DNA from: Rhynchospora pubera
Taxonomy: Eukaryota > Streptophyta > Magnoliopsida > Poales > Cyperaceae
Direction: 5' to 3'
DNA: 64,000 nt
Assembly (NCBI GenBank): GCA_028095005.1
Contig: CM051463.1
Span: 9,167,052-9,231,051, forward strand
Every line of letters begins with the position of its first letter. Position 1 is the stretch's first letter. The translations under genes were made by a program, and so were the position numbers. The notes beneath the pieces are model-generated. The model did no database searches. It had not been told where the DNA came from and saw only the letters and a program-made list of their open reading frames with translations. Below, piece by piece: positions 10,319-19,383 of the stretch.

Positions 10319-10705
10319 CTTCCCCTCCCCATTTCCTTTACCCATACCTCTCGACCCACCACCTAGGGTCACGACGCCTCTATCCCCTCTACCCTTCTCC
10401 AACGAACTTCACCTCATTCCTTCTCTCTTCTCTCTTCCGACTCACAATCTAGATCTCTACCTTCGCGCTTCTTCCTTCTCCATTCGCTCTAAATCCCTTC
10501 TTCACTCATTGGATAATGTTCGATATATTTTTTTTAATATAGGCATATTTTTTTTTCAAAACATGCTGGATACAATTTTTTATTAAAATAAAAACTACTT
10601 TGTTTTTCTACAATTATACGTGTTTCTAGAAATATATTATTTGTTTCCAAAAGTACTAATGGATACATTTTTTGATCGAAGTGTGAAAATCAGCCTTATA
10701 ATATA
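10319..10705. other. Unassigned spacer
   Basis: CT-rich for the first 190 bp, continuing the tract interrupted by the hAT element, then AT-rich with homopolymer runs. No gene or further repeat was recognised. Confidence 0.5.
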
Positions 10706-10708
10706 TAA

Positions 10709-10866
10709 GGGGCCGTTTGGATCCCTTTAGAATAGGAGGAATTTTTTATTTCTATGCATAAAGTATTGGGAAGTGTGTAATTTTGTGAAGAATTTGGATT
10801 GTTTATAATAAATTTATGTCTAAAAATAGAAAATTTTCCAAATTTCCACTTGATCCAAATAGCCTC
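10709..10866. mobile_element. Tourist-like MITE, copy 1
   Basis: 158 bp with imperfect inverted ends GGGGCCGTTTGGATC and GATCCAAATAGCCTC, flanked by TAA on both sides (10706-10708 and 10867-10869). A TWA target duplication and a GGSC-type GTTTGG terminus fit PIF/Harbinger Tourist elements. The inner sequence (TATTGGGAAGTGTGTAA) is shared with the copies at 10973 and 12121. Confidence 0.8.
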
Positions 10867-10972
10867 TAAGTTTTTTTAAAATTATAAATTTTACTTCCAA
10901 TGTTAAGAAATGGGTAATTGATTTGCTCATCCAAAATTGATTTAACATTCGTTTTTAGATCAAAATACCTTA

Positions 10973-11107
10973 GGCAGCGTTTGGATATAGGAAGAAGGAA
11001 GAATGAAGAAAAAAATTATAAACAATCCAAACTCTTCACAAAGTTACACACTTCCCAATACTTATTTCTACTTCTTCCCTTCTTTCCACACATATCCAAA
11101 CAGAGCC
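10973..11107. mobile_element. Tourist-like MITE, copy 2 (inverted)
   Basis: 135 bp with ends GGCAGCGTTTGGATAT and ATATCCAAACAGAGCC and a TTA duplication at 10970-10972 and 11108-11110. Its internal sequence is the reverse complement of copies 1 and 3 (TTACACACTTCCCAATA), so it is the same family in opposite orientation. Confidence 0.8.
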
Positions 11108-11110
11108 TTA

Positions 11111-11513
11111 GTGAATTGAAAATATTTCAAAGGTGATGATTTTTTTGAACAATATTCTCAATTGGTTAGAAATGTTATAATCTAAAAAAAAAAGTGTGAA
11201 ATCAATTTTAGATTGAAAATCAATTCCCTAAAAAAGTTTTAGCGGACTGCGGGCATGGCAATATTTTATTATTGTGTTTTTGGCATGGCATTAGGGATGT
11301 CAACTAAAAGAACGAACTACTTAGATCAGATCAAAACTTTTATTCCCATTAGATCAAATAATTATTTGCAAAATAAGAATCAAAAGGTAAAAACAATTTA
11401 TCGAACGTTTCTTTCCATTAGATCACCTCATCAATTTCCTAAGTTACAACTACCAAATCTCTATACCCAGAAAACTAAAAAAAAAAGCAAGAAAAAAATT
11501 ACAAAGACAAAAG
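11111..11513. other. Downstream region of the small membrane-protein gene
   Basis: AT-rich, with runs of A near 11475. It lies 3' of the minus-strand gene at 11514 and probably contains its 3' UTR. No separate gene recognised. Confidence 0.4.
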
Positions 11514-11852
11514 CTAAGATTTTACTTCGATGCTCCTCCGCCGTGTTATTCTAATATAACAAAAAACTGCAACCAGAATAGCGAGCGCAAGTCCACCAAC
11601 AATGATCTTCCCTCCAGCAAAGCTTTTGTCGAAGGGCTTATGTCGAGAATGCGGAGAAGCAGAGGGTGATTCTGCAAATTTGGTGTCCTCAATAGCTGCC
11701 AATGTAACAGCCTCAACTGGTGGATTTGCATGATGAGGCTCAAAAACTATTTTTATCTCATTTGTTGTGTAAGAAGAGCTTAATGGCCTGCACATTGCCA
11801 AATTTATGAAAAAGTTAGTGGCTATTAGGACTGAAAGAATGAAGCTAGCCAT
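11514..11852 (-). CDS. Small type I membrane protein with signal peptide
   Basis: A 112-residue protein of unknown function. Residues 1-21 form a hydrophobic signal peptide ending near MCRP. A polar middle (22-80) contains a Ser/Pro patch (ESPSASPHSRHK). Residues 81-101 (GGKIIVGGLALAILVAVFCY) form one membrane span, followed by a basic tail RITRRRS that would face the cytosol. The protein should enter the secretory pathway and sit in the plasma membrane or endomembranes. A TATA box lies about 100 bp upstream, supporting a real single-exon gene. From memory, similar small plant proteins with a DKS-AGG plus membrane-span ending exist, but I cannot name a characterised member. MITEs lie on both sides. 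Confidence 0.72.
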   Translation of the reverse strand: MASFILSVLIATNFFINLAMCRPLSSSYTTNEIKIVFEPHHANPPVEAVTLAAIEDTKFAESPSASPHSRHKPFDKSFAGGKIIVGGLALAILVAVFCYIRITRRRSIEVKS

Positions 11853-11950
11853 TTATTTGGTTGAGAACTACAAAGAAGGGTTTTAGAGAAAGAAATGAGG
11901 CACTTGTTTGATAGTGTTTGAGAGAGGGAAAGCTAGTACCCTTAATCTCT

Positions 11951-11959
11951 TATAAAGGA
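11951..11959 (-). promoter_or_regulatory. TATA box of the small membrane-protein gene
   Basis: The minus strand reads CTTTATAAG about 100 bp before the ATG at 11852. This predicts transcription starting near 11920 and a leader of about 70 nt. Confidence 0.5.
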
Positions 11960-12020
11960 TGTATCTCAGGTTTTCAATTTTTTTAAGAAAGAAAAGTTTA
12001 TTGGAGTGTGTGTGGGAGAG

Positions 12021-12042
12021 GGGACGGGACGGGACGGGACGG
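12021..12042. repeat. (GGGAC)4 microsatellite
   Basis: Four perfect GGGAC units, G-rich on the plus strand, about 170 bp upstream of the small membrane-protein gene. The G-runs could form a quadruplex; this is only a possibility. Confidence 0.85.
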
Positions 12043-12120
12043 AGGGGTTGCCTTGTTCCTGTCTTATTTGCTGTTCAATGATAATAATTAATTGACCAAG
12101 GAAAACCTAAAATTATCATT

Positions 12121-12277
12121 GGGCCGTTTGGATTGTTTAGAAATAAGAGAAATAGTTTATTTCTAGACGAAAAATATTGAGAAACGTGTAATTTTATGAA
12201 GAATTTAGATGGTTAGAAATAAATTTCTGTCTAGGAAGAGACTATTCCTCTTATTTCTAAGCGATCCAAACGGTCCC
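12121..12277. mobile_element. Tourist-like MITE, copy 3
   Basis: 157 bp with long inverted ends: GGGCCGTTTGGATTG and, reversed, GGGACCGTTTGGATCG, both continuing into TTAGAAATAAGAG. Flanked by ATT on both sides (12118-12120 and 12278-12280). The internal sequence matches copy 1 (GTGTAATTTT-TGAAGAATTT). The ATT duplication is not the usual TWA, so the superfamily call is tentative. Confidence 0.78.
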
Positions 12278-12650
12278 ATTGATGCCAAACTTGGTTTGGA
12301 TTTGAAACTACAATCCATACCCGACGACCCAAACCCGTCAAAAAGAAATGAAATTTTCCATCTCATTTTTGTGCAATAAATAGATCATAATGGAAGCTAG
12401 TCTATATAACTAGTTTCGTATTGAAAGCTGGAAAATTAATATTCAGTATACTTTAGTTTAGTAATATGGGTTTGTTAATTTATAGGTAAACTGTATCATC
12501 AAAAGCTGGTTTTATCAATGGGTTTGGATCATGGATTTTAGCTTGGAAGTTCACCCGAATCCGATACAATGCTGGTGGTTACTGGGGAAATGATTAAAAC
12601 CCACTTTATTCTCAGAACAAAATTAACACCCACTTTGGCTAAATAAAGTG

Positions 12651-12672
12651 ACACGTGGCTCCTCTATAAAAT
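12651..12672 (+). promoter_or_regulatory. G-box/ABRE-like element and TATA box
   Basis: ACACGTGGC, the classic plant G-box/ABRE core, is followed a few bases later by CTATAAAAT; a second CTATAAAAT begins near 12675. An ATG with a possible signal peptide follows at 12796 after an AGAGAGAG leader. The arrangement looks like a real plant promoter; activity is inferred. Confidence 0.45.
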
Positions 12673-12795
12673 CACTATAAAATAACTTAATTAATTATTA
12701 AATTATACTGTCTTGGACATTGTAGCTGGACTATGTTCTGATTTCGATCCAGTGCCCCACCCAACACAACAGAGAGAGTCAGAGAGAGATTCGAA

Positions 12796-12936
12796 ATGAA
12801 AATGATCATTCTCAAAGTTTTAATATCTTTTTTTATGTGTTCATCAGGTATTCGACTGTACTTCTGTCTAATTGAAATGTACTTTTCAAACTCGGTTCCT
12901 CTCCAGTTGTATGGAGATCCTTCAGTTATCCTATAA
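12796..12936 (+). CDS. Possible small secreted-peptide gene, first exon or relic
   Basis: The frame opens MKMIILKVLISFFMCSSG, a good secretory signal peptide, and stops after 46 residues. Right after the signal peptide comes AG|GTATTC at 12847/12848, a plausible splice donor. Many plant cysteine-rich peptide genes (defensin-like, for example) have an intron at this point. I could not find a convincing second exon downstream; a fold-back transposon at 13034 may have broken the gene. Support: an upstream G-box and TATA, and a leader of about 100 nt. The locus may be a pseudogene or a chance frame. Confidence 0.3.
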   Translation: MKMIILKVLISFFMCSSGIRLYFCLIEMYFSNSVPLQLYGDPSVIL

Positions 12937-12987
12937 AATCAAACCATTCAATTAAAATAATTAATGCCTACGGGCGTTTCCTCAAAA

Positions 12988-13024
12988 AATAATAAAAATA
13001 ATAATAATAATTATTATTATTATA
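12988..13024. repeat. (AAT)n/(ATT)n microsatellite
   Basis: An AAT run passes directly into an ATT run, making a hairpin-capable simple repeat immediately beside the target duplication of the next element. Confidence 0.8.
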
Positions 13025-13033
13025 ATTAATTAA

Positions 13034-13382
13034 AAGTAATGCCAGAGTCAAATATATGTGACATCAAATGTTATTCGAGTCAGCCATTGAAATTTTAAAC
13101 GGCCGGTTTGAATCGCTTAATGTGATATCCATGATGAAATTTTCTTGGGGACTAAATTTTATATATTCGAAATTGTTAGCTTTGTTTTTTGGATAGATTA
13201 AAAATGGAGGGTCTAGAACTAATTGGATTGAGAATTTTCTAAATTTCATAAAAATCTTACAAAATTTGAAAAAAAAATTGATTTCCAAAGGGATTTTATT
13301 ATGAACAACAAATTGAGCGGTTTGAGATTTGATTGTGTTCGACGAGCTCAAGTATCAATTATATTTGACTCTAACATTACTC
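13034..13382. mobile_element. Fold-back MULE-like MITE with 9-bp target duplication
   Basis: Ends AAGTAATGCCAGAGTCAAAT and, reversed, GAGTAATGTTAGAGTCAAAT are inverted copies, and similarity continues inwards (AACCGCTCAA against CGGTTTGAAT). ATTAATTAA occurs on both sides (13025-13033 and 13383-13391), a 9-bp duplication as made by Mutator-like elements. The target is low-complexity AT DNA, so the duplication alone is weak. No coding capacity. Confidence 0.65.
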
Positions 13383-13391
13383 ATTAATTAA

Positions 13392-15634
13392 ATCTATAAT
13401 GAACAATCGGGATTTATAGGAATCCTTATATAATTGGAAACGCGATGGACCCTTTATTTCTCTCACTTTGTTTTAAGAAACTGTGTTTAACTTTAAAAGA
13501 ATCTTTTTACATATCAAATTAGGCCAACAAATTCAAATGGAGGTTGGGGGGCATGTCGCCGAGCATACGATTGATGACAGGGGCATAATCTCTCATCGGG
13601 GGAAAAAAAAAATAAGGATAGAAATTTGGCAATTTTAAAGTTGGATGTTTGATTTGTAGGAAGTTTGTACGTGTGCCACCGGTGTGCTAAAAAATAATAA
13701 AACGAAACAGGTAGGTTTAAATGTCTCGCTTTTTATTCTAACACTACATTTTACTTCTTATGTTTTATTGACACAAAATTTATAAATCAAGTTTCCGGAA
13801 AGCTATTGGATGCAATATATGTCACATTTTTTTTAATACAGATAAAGTTTCAGCATTATTTTGATATACATTGAAAATTTACAAAAAATCAATAATATGG
13901 ATCATATCTAGATATTTGTTTCTCAAGGTTTTGATTATCATAAAAATGATGTAATGTATATTTTTGTCCACTTGAAGAGGAAGTACTGAAGTAATATATA
14001 TTGCATCTCATATTTATATTTTGCAACTCAAGTTATATAATTTTTTGTTATTAAGAAAAAAATAAGGACATGATAAAAGCAGGAAAAATTAAGGTACTTA
14101 AACCTGCTTTTTAGAAAAAAAGGTCCTGGACGTTAATTTGGGTGCTAAAGATGTTTAAAAGTTGTGATGTATTTTTTTCCTACGAATTATCCTTCTAAGA
14201 GAATTTCAATTAATCCTTGCTGACGTGGCTTTCTTAGAATAGAAATTTAGTGGGAAATAATGATATGCAGTGCATCTTTCTTCCCCGTATCAAGTACAAC
14301 TACTGGAACATATCACATGTTCATAATTGTAATCATGTGATATGCTAATATGCCATAGTGGTTATCATCAATATTCAAAAACTACTTGTAAAGAGATCCA
14401 CAGACAAAGCTAAACAAATTACTACTATATGTTTTTTCTCTATTTTTGAAAGTTGGTTTATTTCTGTCATTGGCTATACAGACCATAGGATTCTTTTTAG
14501 TTGCTTTAGCATGTGCTTGCCAAGCATTAATCACATTACTTAACACCATTCAAATCAATTATATTCATGATCAATTATTATTAGAGCCTTCCTGACACAC
14601 GGATGGAAGGTCTAACACACCTCATTAGACGTCCCTCGTGCAATTGAATTTTGCTTGTAGAAAATAAATATTAGTGTTTAATTTGTTTAAAATGTCAAAA
14701 TGTAGTACCATTCCCAAAGTATAAATAAATTGAAACTTGGCATTGTAAAAGTCTGTCAGTCTCTTATAGATCTTAACATTGGTGACGAGACTTGGGCACA
14801 ATCTCAGCCAATAGAAAACTCGACATATGATAGAGGATTAAAATTAGGTTCTTGTGCTCGATTTCTATATAAACAAGTGGAGGCCTTCTAACGCAAAGTC
14901 AATTTACATTTTTTTTTTAATCCCGTTGCTTCTTTTTGTTCTTGCATCATTCAAGTACCACAAGTACATATTTCAAAATAAGGACCACAAGTACAACATA
15001 ACTTATTTCCAGTTGGTCAGGTCAAATTTTGATTTGGTTGAGAGTCACTTGGATGTGAATTAGATATTGTTTAATTGAGACCTCTCACAATTTCAGCAAG
15101 GATGTTTCATTAGTTCCGAGGATCGAATAACACAAGTAGAGAAGTAGCAACATGAGGATATCTTCTCTAATCACGTTGATATTTCTGATGACCGAGTCAC
15201 AAACCAGGAGTCCAGGATGCATATGTTACACAGAAAAGTAATACTTTTTTTTTTTAAAGAAGGATTGACAGTAGTTACTGCAGTAAAAGTACTACATGAG
15301 AACCCGAAATAAGTTTGAATGTTTGATGCATTATTCAATGCATCAGATTTACCGTTGTCTGATACAGTTTCTAAAAAGAAGTGCAATGGTTTATCATGTA
15401 CCCGATAATTGTAAACAAGAACAAGCTCCAAGATGGTTTGATATGAGAATTACTAAATTAGTACTTAATTTTCTCACAATCTAATGGTCCAAGTATAACA
15501 TATAAGATGAACTCATTCTGATACCTTCAGCATAAATCAATTACTGAATCCCTCTGACAAAACAATACCAACAAATGTGAAACTTGGTATTGAACACAAA
15601 GACCAAAATTGGTAGTGACAAAAATAGTTTCATG
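13392..15634. other. Intergenic AT-rich DNA
   Basis: No gene is supported. Short open frames here have no recognisable motif or promoter context. A perfect short inverted repeat lies at 14309-14344. The last part probably holds the 3' UTR of the PPR gene. Confidence 0.5.
14309..14344. repeat. Perfect short inverted repeat
   Basis: Arms CATATCACATG and CATGTGATATG (11 bp each) around a 14-nt loop. It could form a hairpin but has no T-run or gene next to it, so no function is assigned. Confidence 0.8.
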
Positions 15635-16875
15635 CTAGCGCATTCCGAAAATTTCTTCAGGTGGATCGTAAATATGCTTATGTGGGAAAAGCTCCTCAAA
15701 GTCCTGTTTAACCTTATTTCTCAACAATGGGTGTGGTAACAACCCCTTCAGTAAAACCCTAAATGGTAATTCCTCAGGTGGATAAGGTGATTTCTTCATA
15801 TCTTCATATATATTTATAGCGTCGGCTGGAGACCCGTATCTCAAAAACCCACGAATGACTTCGCCGTAGGTCTGACTGTCAGGAAATAAGTTCTCCTTTC
15901 GCATGCAATTCCACACATCCATTGCCTCCTCCATTTTCTTTGATTTAGCCAATGTAATTATCAGATCCTTGTACAGGTACAAATCTGGCTTGTACCAGTC
16001 TTCCTTTTGTATGATTTTGAACATCTTAAAAATACGTAAAATTGGAAAATGCTCAGAAAAGTGGATACTCTAAGCAGGGATAACTGTCATGGATTAAGGT
16101 ACCGATTGATTCCAGCATATACTGGAACCTTCTTTTTTTTTTGGAAATTAGTAGAGGAGCTATACTGGTACGTGGTACCTAAACCTGACTACCTGAGTGC
16201 TATGGTAATATTGGTACGGGAAGCATAATGTACCAAATTTCACAGCTCAATTATAATTTACCAAGTGATTTGAGTAACTTTGGTCACTAGTTTTAACTAA
16301 TTCAACACAACTAAAGCTTAATAAAATCTCAAACACAAACCTAAACAGAAAAACCTCTAGCTACGTTAAAAGTAAAATTTAACAAAAAAGGCACAGACCC
16401 AACTGTAGCTATGCAACACCAAAAACAAAAATCACATAAACCCAACTTCGGCAGAAGAAAAAAATAGTACCTTTAGTGCCAAATCGACCTCTTGTTGCCT
16501 CTCAAATTCATTAATCACTGCAATTTTGTCCGCTTTGAGAAGTCTCATAACATGCCTCTTAACAAAATCTTGAGTCTTCTCTTCGTCTCCTTTAAACCTC
16601 TTCAGTCCCATAATAACAAAAAGCGCCTCCCTTCCAATCATTTTCTTACCTCGCCACAGAGGCCCCTTCGGCCTCCCGTCATGGTATAGGCATGAGAAGT
16701 TCAAATTGGGGAGGAAATTGCGCGAAAACTGAGCTGAGGTTTTGGGATTTGGTACGAATTTGGTTGGAGACGAAATAAACTTCACGAGATTTGATCGGAG
16801 AAGGAATCGAATAGCCATTAGAGAAGCTTGAGTTTTGATAGTCGCCTCGCGCGTGTAAAACCTCAATGGGGCCAT
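15635..16875 (-). CDS. Two-exon PPR protein, THA8-like (organelle RNA factor)
   Basis: Exon 1 is 16875-16471 (135 codons) and exon 2 is 16024-15635 (129 codons), giving 264 residues. The donor is AAAG|GTACTA and the acceptor TTTTTAAG|ATG, both phase 0. The N-terminus is rich in Arg and Ser and poor in acids, as in organelle transit peptides; M20 is an alternative start. Residues 70-90 (GPLWRGKKMIGREALFVI) and the C-terminal block (LRYGSPADAINIYEDMKKSP, LPFRVLLKGLLPHP) match the short plant PPR group that includes the THYLAKOID ASSEMBLY 8-like proteins. About two clear 35-residue PPR motifs (147-181 and 182-216) follow a degenerate one. Members bind RNA in chloroplasts or mitochondria; THA8 acts in group II intron splicing. 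The exact target is unknown. Confidence 0.85.
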
Positions 16876-16920
16876 GGGGTTTAGAAAGTTGAAGCCTCGA
16901 GTCAGCGACGAAGGGAGAAT

Positions 16921-16956
16921 TGGGCTTTTGAATTTTTGGGCCTGATATTAGGCCCA
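16921..16956 (-). promoter_or_regulatory. Cluster of three site II (TGGGCY) motifs
   Basis: TGGGCT at 16921, TGGGCC at 16937 and GGCCCA at 16951 lie 45-80 bp upstream of the PPR start codon, the last two as an inverted pair 8 bp apart. Site II elements are TCP-factor binding sites enriched in promoters of nuclear genes for organelle and ribosomal proteins, which fits the PPR call. Confidence 0.6.
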
Positions 16957-16984
16957 AAATAGAGAAGCAAATGCAGCCTAATCA

Positions 16985-18485
16985 GAAATGATAACGGCCA
17001 CCTATAGTTTTGCCACAAAACTGATAACTGCCATCGCGATTTATGCAATCGCGCGCCATCGCTATCCTTATTTTCCCTCCCCTCTCTCTGGTGCGCGTTC
17101 CCTTCCGTATCTCTTCATCTTCAGATGCGCTCTCCTCCCCTCCGATCCCCTCTCCTTCTCCCGCGCACCCTTTTCGGATACTATCTCTCTTTTCCACCTC
17201 CTTGGACCTCACCTCTCCTTTCCTCTCTGTTGAACAAATTGAACGTTTAAAATAAATTCTTCTACCCCCGTACCTTTTTTTCTTTTCTCTGTCTTTCCTC
17301 TGTCTCCTTCATCAATGATTCCTTTTCCATCAAATAGTGAGAATGTAAAACAAATTGAACATATAGAATAACAAATTGAACATATGAATGAACAAAGTGA
17401 ACATATACACATAAATCTGACAAGCAAGAAAACAAATTGAACATATAGAATAACAAATTGAACATATGAATGAACAAAGTGAACATATACACCAACAAAG
17501 TGAGACAAAATAAACACAGAACTCTGGCGAACAGCAAAACAAATTGAACACATAGAAGTAACAAATTGAACATATAGAATAACAAATTGAACATATAGAA
17601 TAACAAATTGAACATATGAATAAACAAAGTGAACATATACACATAAATCTGACAAGCAAGAAAACAAATTGAACACATAGAATAACAAATTGAACATAAG
17701 AATGAACAAAGTGAACATATACACCAACAAAGTGAGACAAAATAAACACAGAATTCTGGCGCACAACAAAACAAATTGAACACATAGAAGTAACAAATTG
17801 AACATATAGAATAACAAATTGAACATATGAATAAACAAAGTGAACATATACACATAAATCTGACAAGCAAGAAAACAAATTGAACATATAGAATAACAAA
17901 TTGAACATATGAAAGAACAAAGTGAACATATGCACCAACAAAGTGAACATATGCACCAACAAAATGAGACATAAAAAATAAACACTGGCACACAGTAAAA
18001 TAAATTGAACACATAAAAGTAACAAAGTGAACATATGAATGAACAAAGTGAACATATATACCAACAAAGTGAGACATAAAAAATAAACATTGACGCACAG
18101 CAAAACAAAATGAACACTTAAAATAACAAATTGAACAAATGCAATAAACAAATTGAACAAAATCTGACTCATAGAAGGAAAGGAGGGGGAAGAGAGAGAG
18201 ATGCACAGAAGGAAGGGAGAGGAAAGGAAGAGAGATGAAAGAGTGTGTAGAAGGGAGAGGGAGCGTACCCGAGTGAGGAGAGGAGAGCGCTTCGCTGGGT
18301 GAGGAGAGGGGAACGCTTCGCTGGATGAGGAGATCGCTTGAGAGGGAGGGACGCGATGAGGGATCCATCGGACAGAAACGTGCGAGCGCTGACGCGATGG
18401 CAGCGATGGTAGAATGTGCGATGGTAGTAATCAATTTCCGTTTTCAGGAATTATAAGTGCCATCGGAAAATATACCATCCCTGCC
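16985..18485. mobile_element. Inverted-arm element with minisatellite core
   Basis: The left arm (about 17010-17240: CCATCGC motifs, then a CT-rich tract, then TTGAACAAATTGAAC) is mirrored on the right (about 18130-18470: TTGAAC motifs, a GA-rich tract, then GCGATGG motifs). The outer ends align in reverse complement: CTGATAACTGCCATCGC against TTGATTACTACCATCGC. Between the arms lies the 21-bp minisatellite. This looks like a non-autonomous MULE-type or fold-back element. Its exact ends and a target duplication could not be fixed. It begins about 110 bp upstream of the PPR start codon. Confidence 0.55.
17232..18160. repeat. 21-bp minisatellite with AACAAATTGAACATA units
   Basis: Units such as AACAAATTGAACATATAG and AACAAAGTGAACATATAC recur about every 21 bp, broken by recurring insert blocks (ATCTGACAAGCAAG near 17415, 17645 and 17855) that give a second-order period of about 210-230 bp. 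Because 21 is a multiple of 3 and the unit lacks stops, all three minus-strand frames stay open for 280-390 codons. The resulting Phe/Cys/Ile-rich seven-residue repeats are artefacts. Confidence 0.9.
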
Positions 18486-19383
18486 ATCGCTGCTGTGTGT
18501 TACAAATGTTTAGTTTAATAATAATAAGTGTTCAGTTAAATGCGTCAGAATCGCGCTGGAATCAGAGTCGCGCGTGGTCAAGAGATGCGCTAGGAGGCAG
18601 GGGTAGAATCAGAAAAATTTAATTTGAACCGGATAGGTTCATTTCCAATTCTAATTTATTTCATGTGCTTTTTGTCCGGTTCATGATCCCTTCGCTTGGT
18701 TTTTTTTCTTATAATAGTTATATTTCTGTTGCAACTAACTGAACATTTATATTTAAATAACTGAACATTTGTACTTATTAAACTGAACATTCATACTTAC
18801 TAAACTAAACATTTATACTTAATAAAATAAACATGTTTGATCATAACATTTATATTGTCTGATGCAACTAACTGAACAGTTATACTCAATTAACTGAACA
18901 TTTATATTGACCAAACTGAACTTTTGGCCAAAAAAAATCAAAATGAACATATTTGGTCTAGCGAATACTTATAAAATAATAAACAATTCTACTACAAAGT
19001 GAACATTTGTACTTAATAAAGTGACCACTTATAATAACGAAATGAACAAAAAATACGCACTGGGTGAGTATAGAGGATATAGCGCTGCCCTGACCTTCGC
19101 TGAGGCGCTGTGCAGCGCGATGGCACAGATGGCGTGGAGTGCGATGGCACTAATAAATTTCTATTAAATATTGTTATTTCTTGTTCAGATTTTTATATGC
19201 ACATTCAACTTTTATTGGACTTATTTGTTCACTTTGATCACTATATATGTTCACCTTGTCTATTGTGTTCAATTTCTGCTTAACGATGACAACGGATCAC
19301 AAAATTATAGATGACAGTAATCAATTTCCAGTCTATTTATTATCTGATGATGCGAACATTTGCTGATTTTTTAAAGATAAGAT
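18486..19383. repeat. Second, related GAACATTT-repeat region
   Basis: Loose tandem motifs such as AACTGAACATTTATA recur from about 18735 to 19050. They are followed at 19115-19170 by GCGATGGCAC modules like those ending the previous element (GTGCGATGGYA then CTAATAAATTTC). At 19230-19280 the motif appears inverted (TGTTCACTTTG). This suggests a second, degraded copy of the same element family, abutting the satellite array. No gene. Confidence 0.5.

Noticed and set aside
17209..18434. Three overlapping minus-strand open frames of 280-390 codons
   Set aside because: They translate a 21-bp minisatellite with no stops; the product is a seven-residue Phe/Cys/Ile repeat in all three frames, so it reflects repeat length and not coding.
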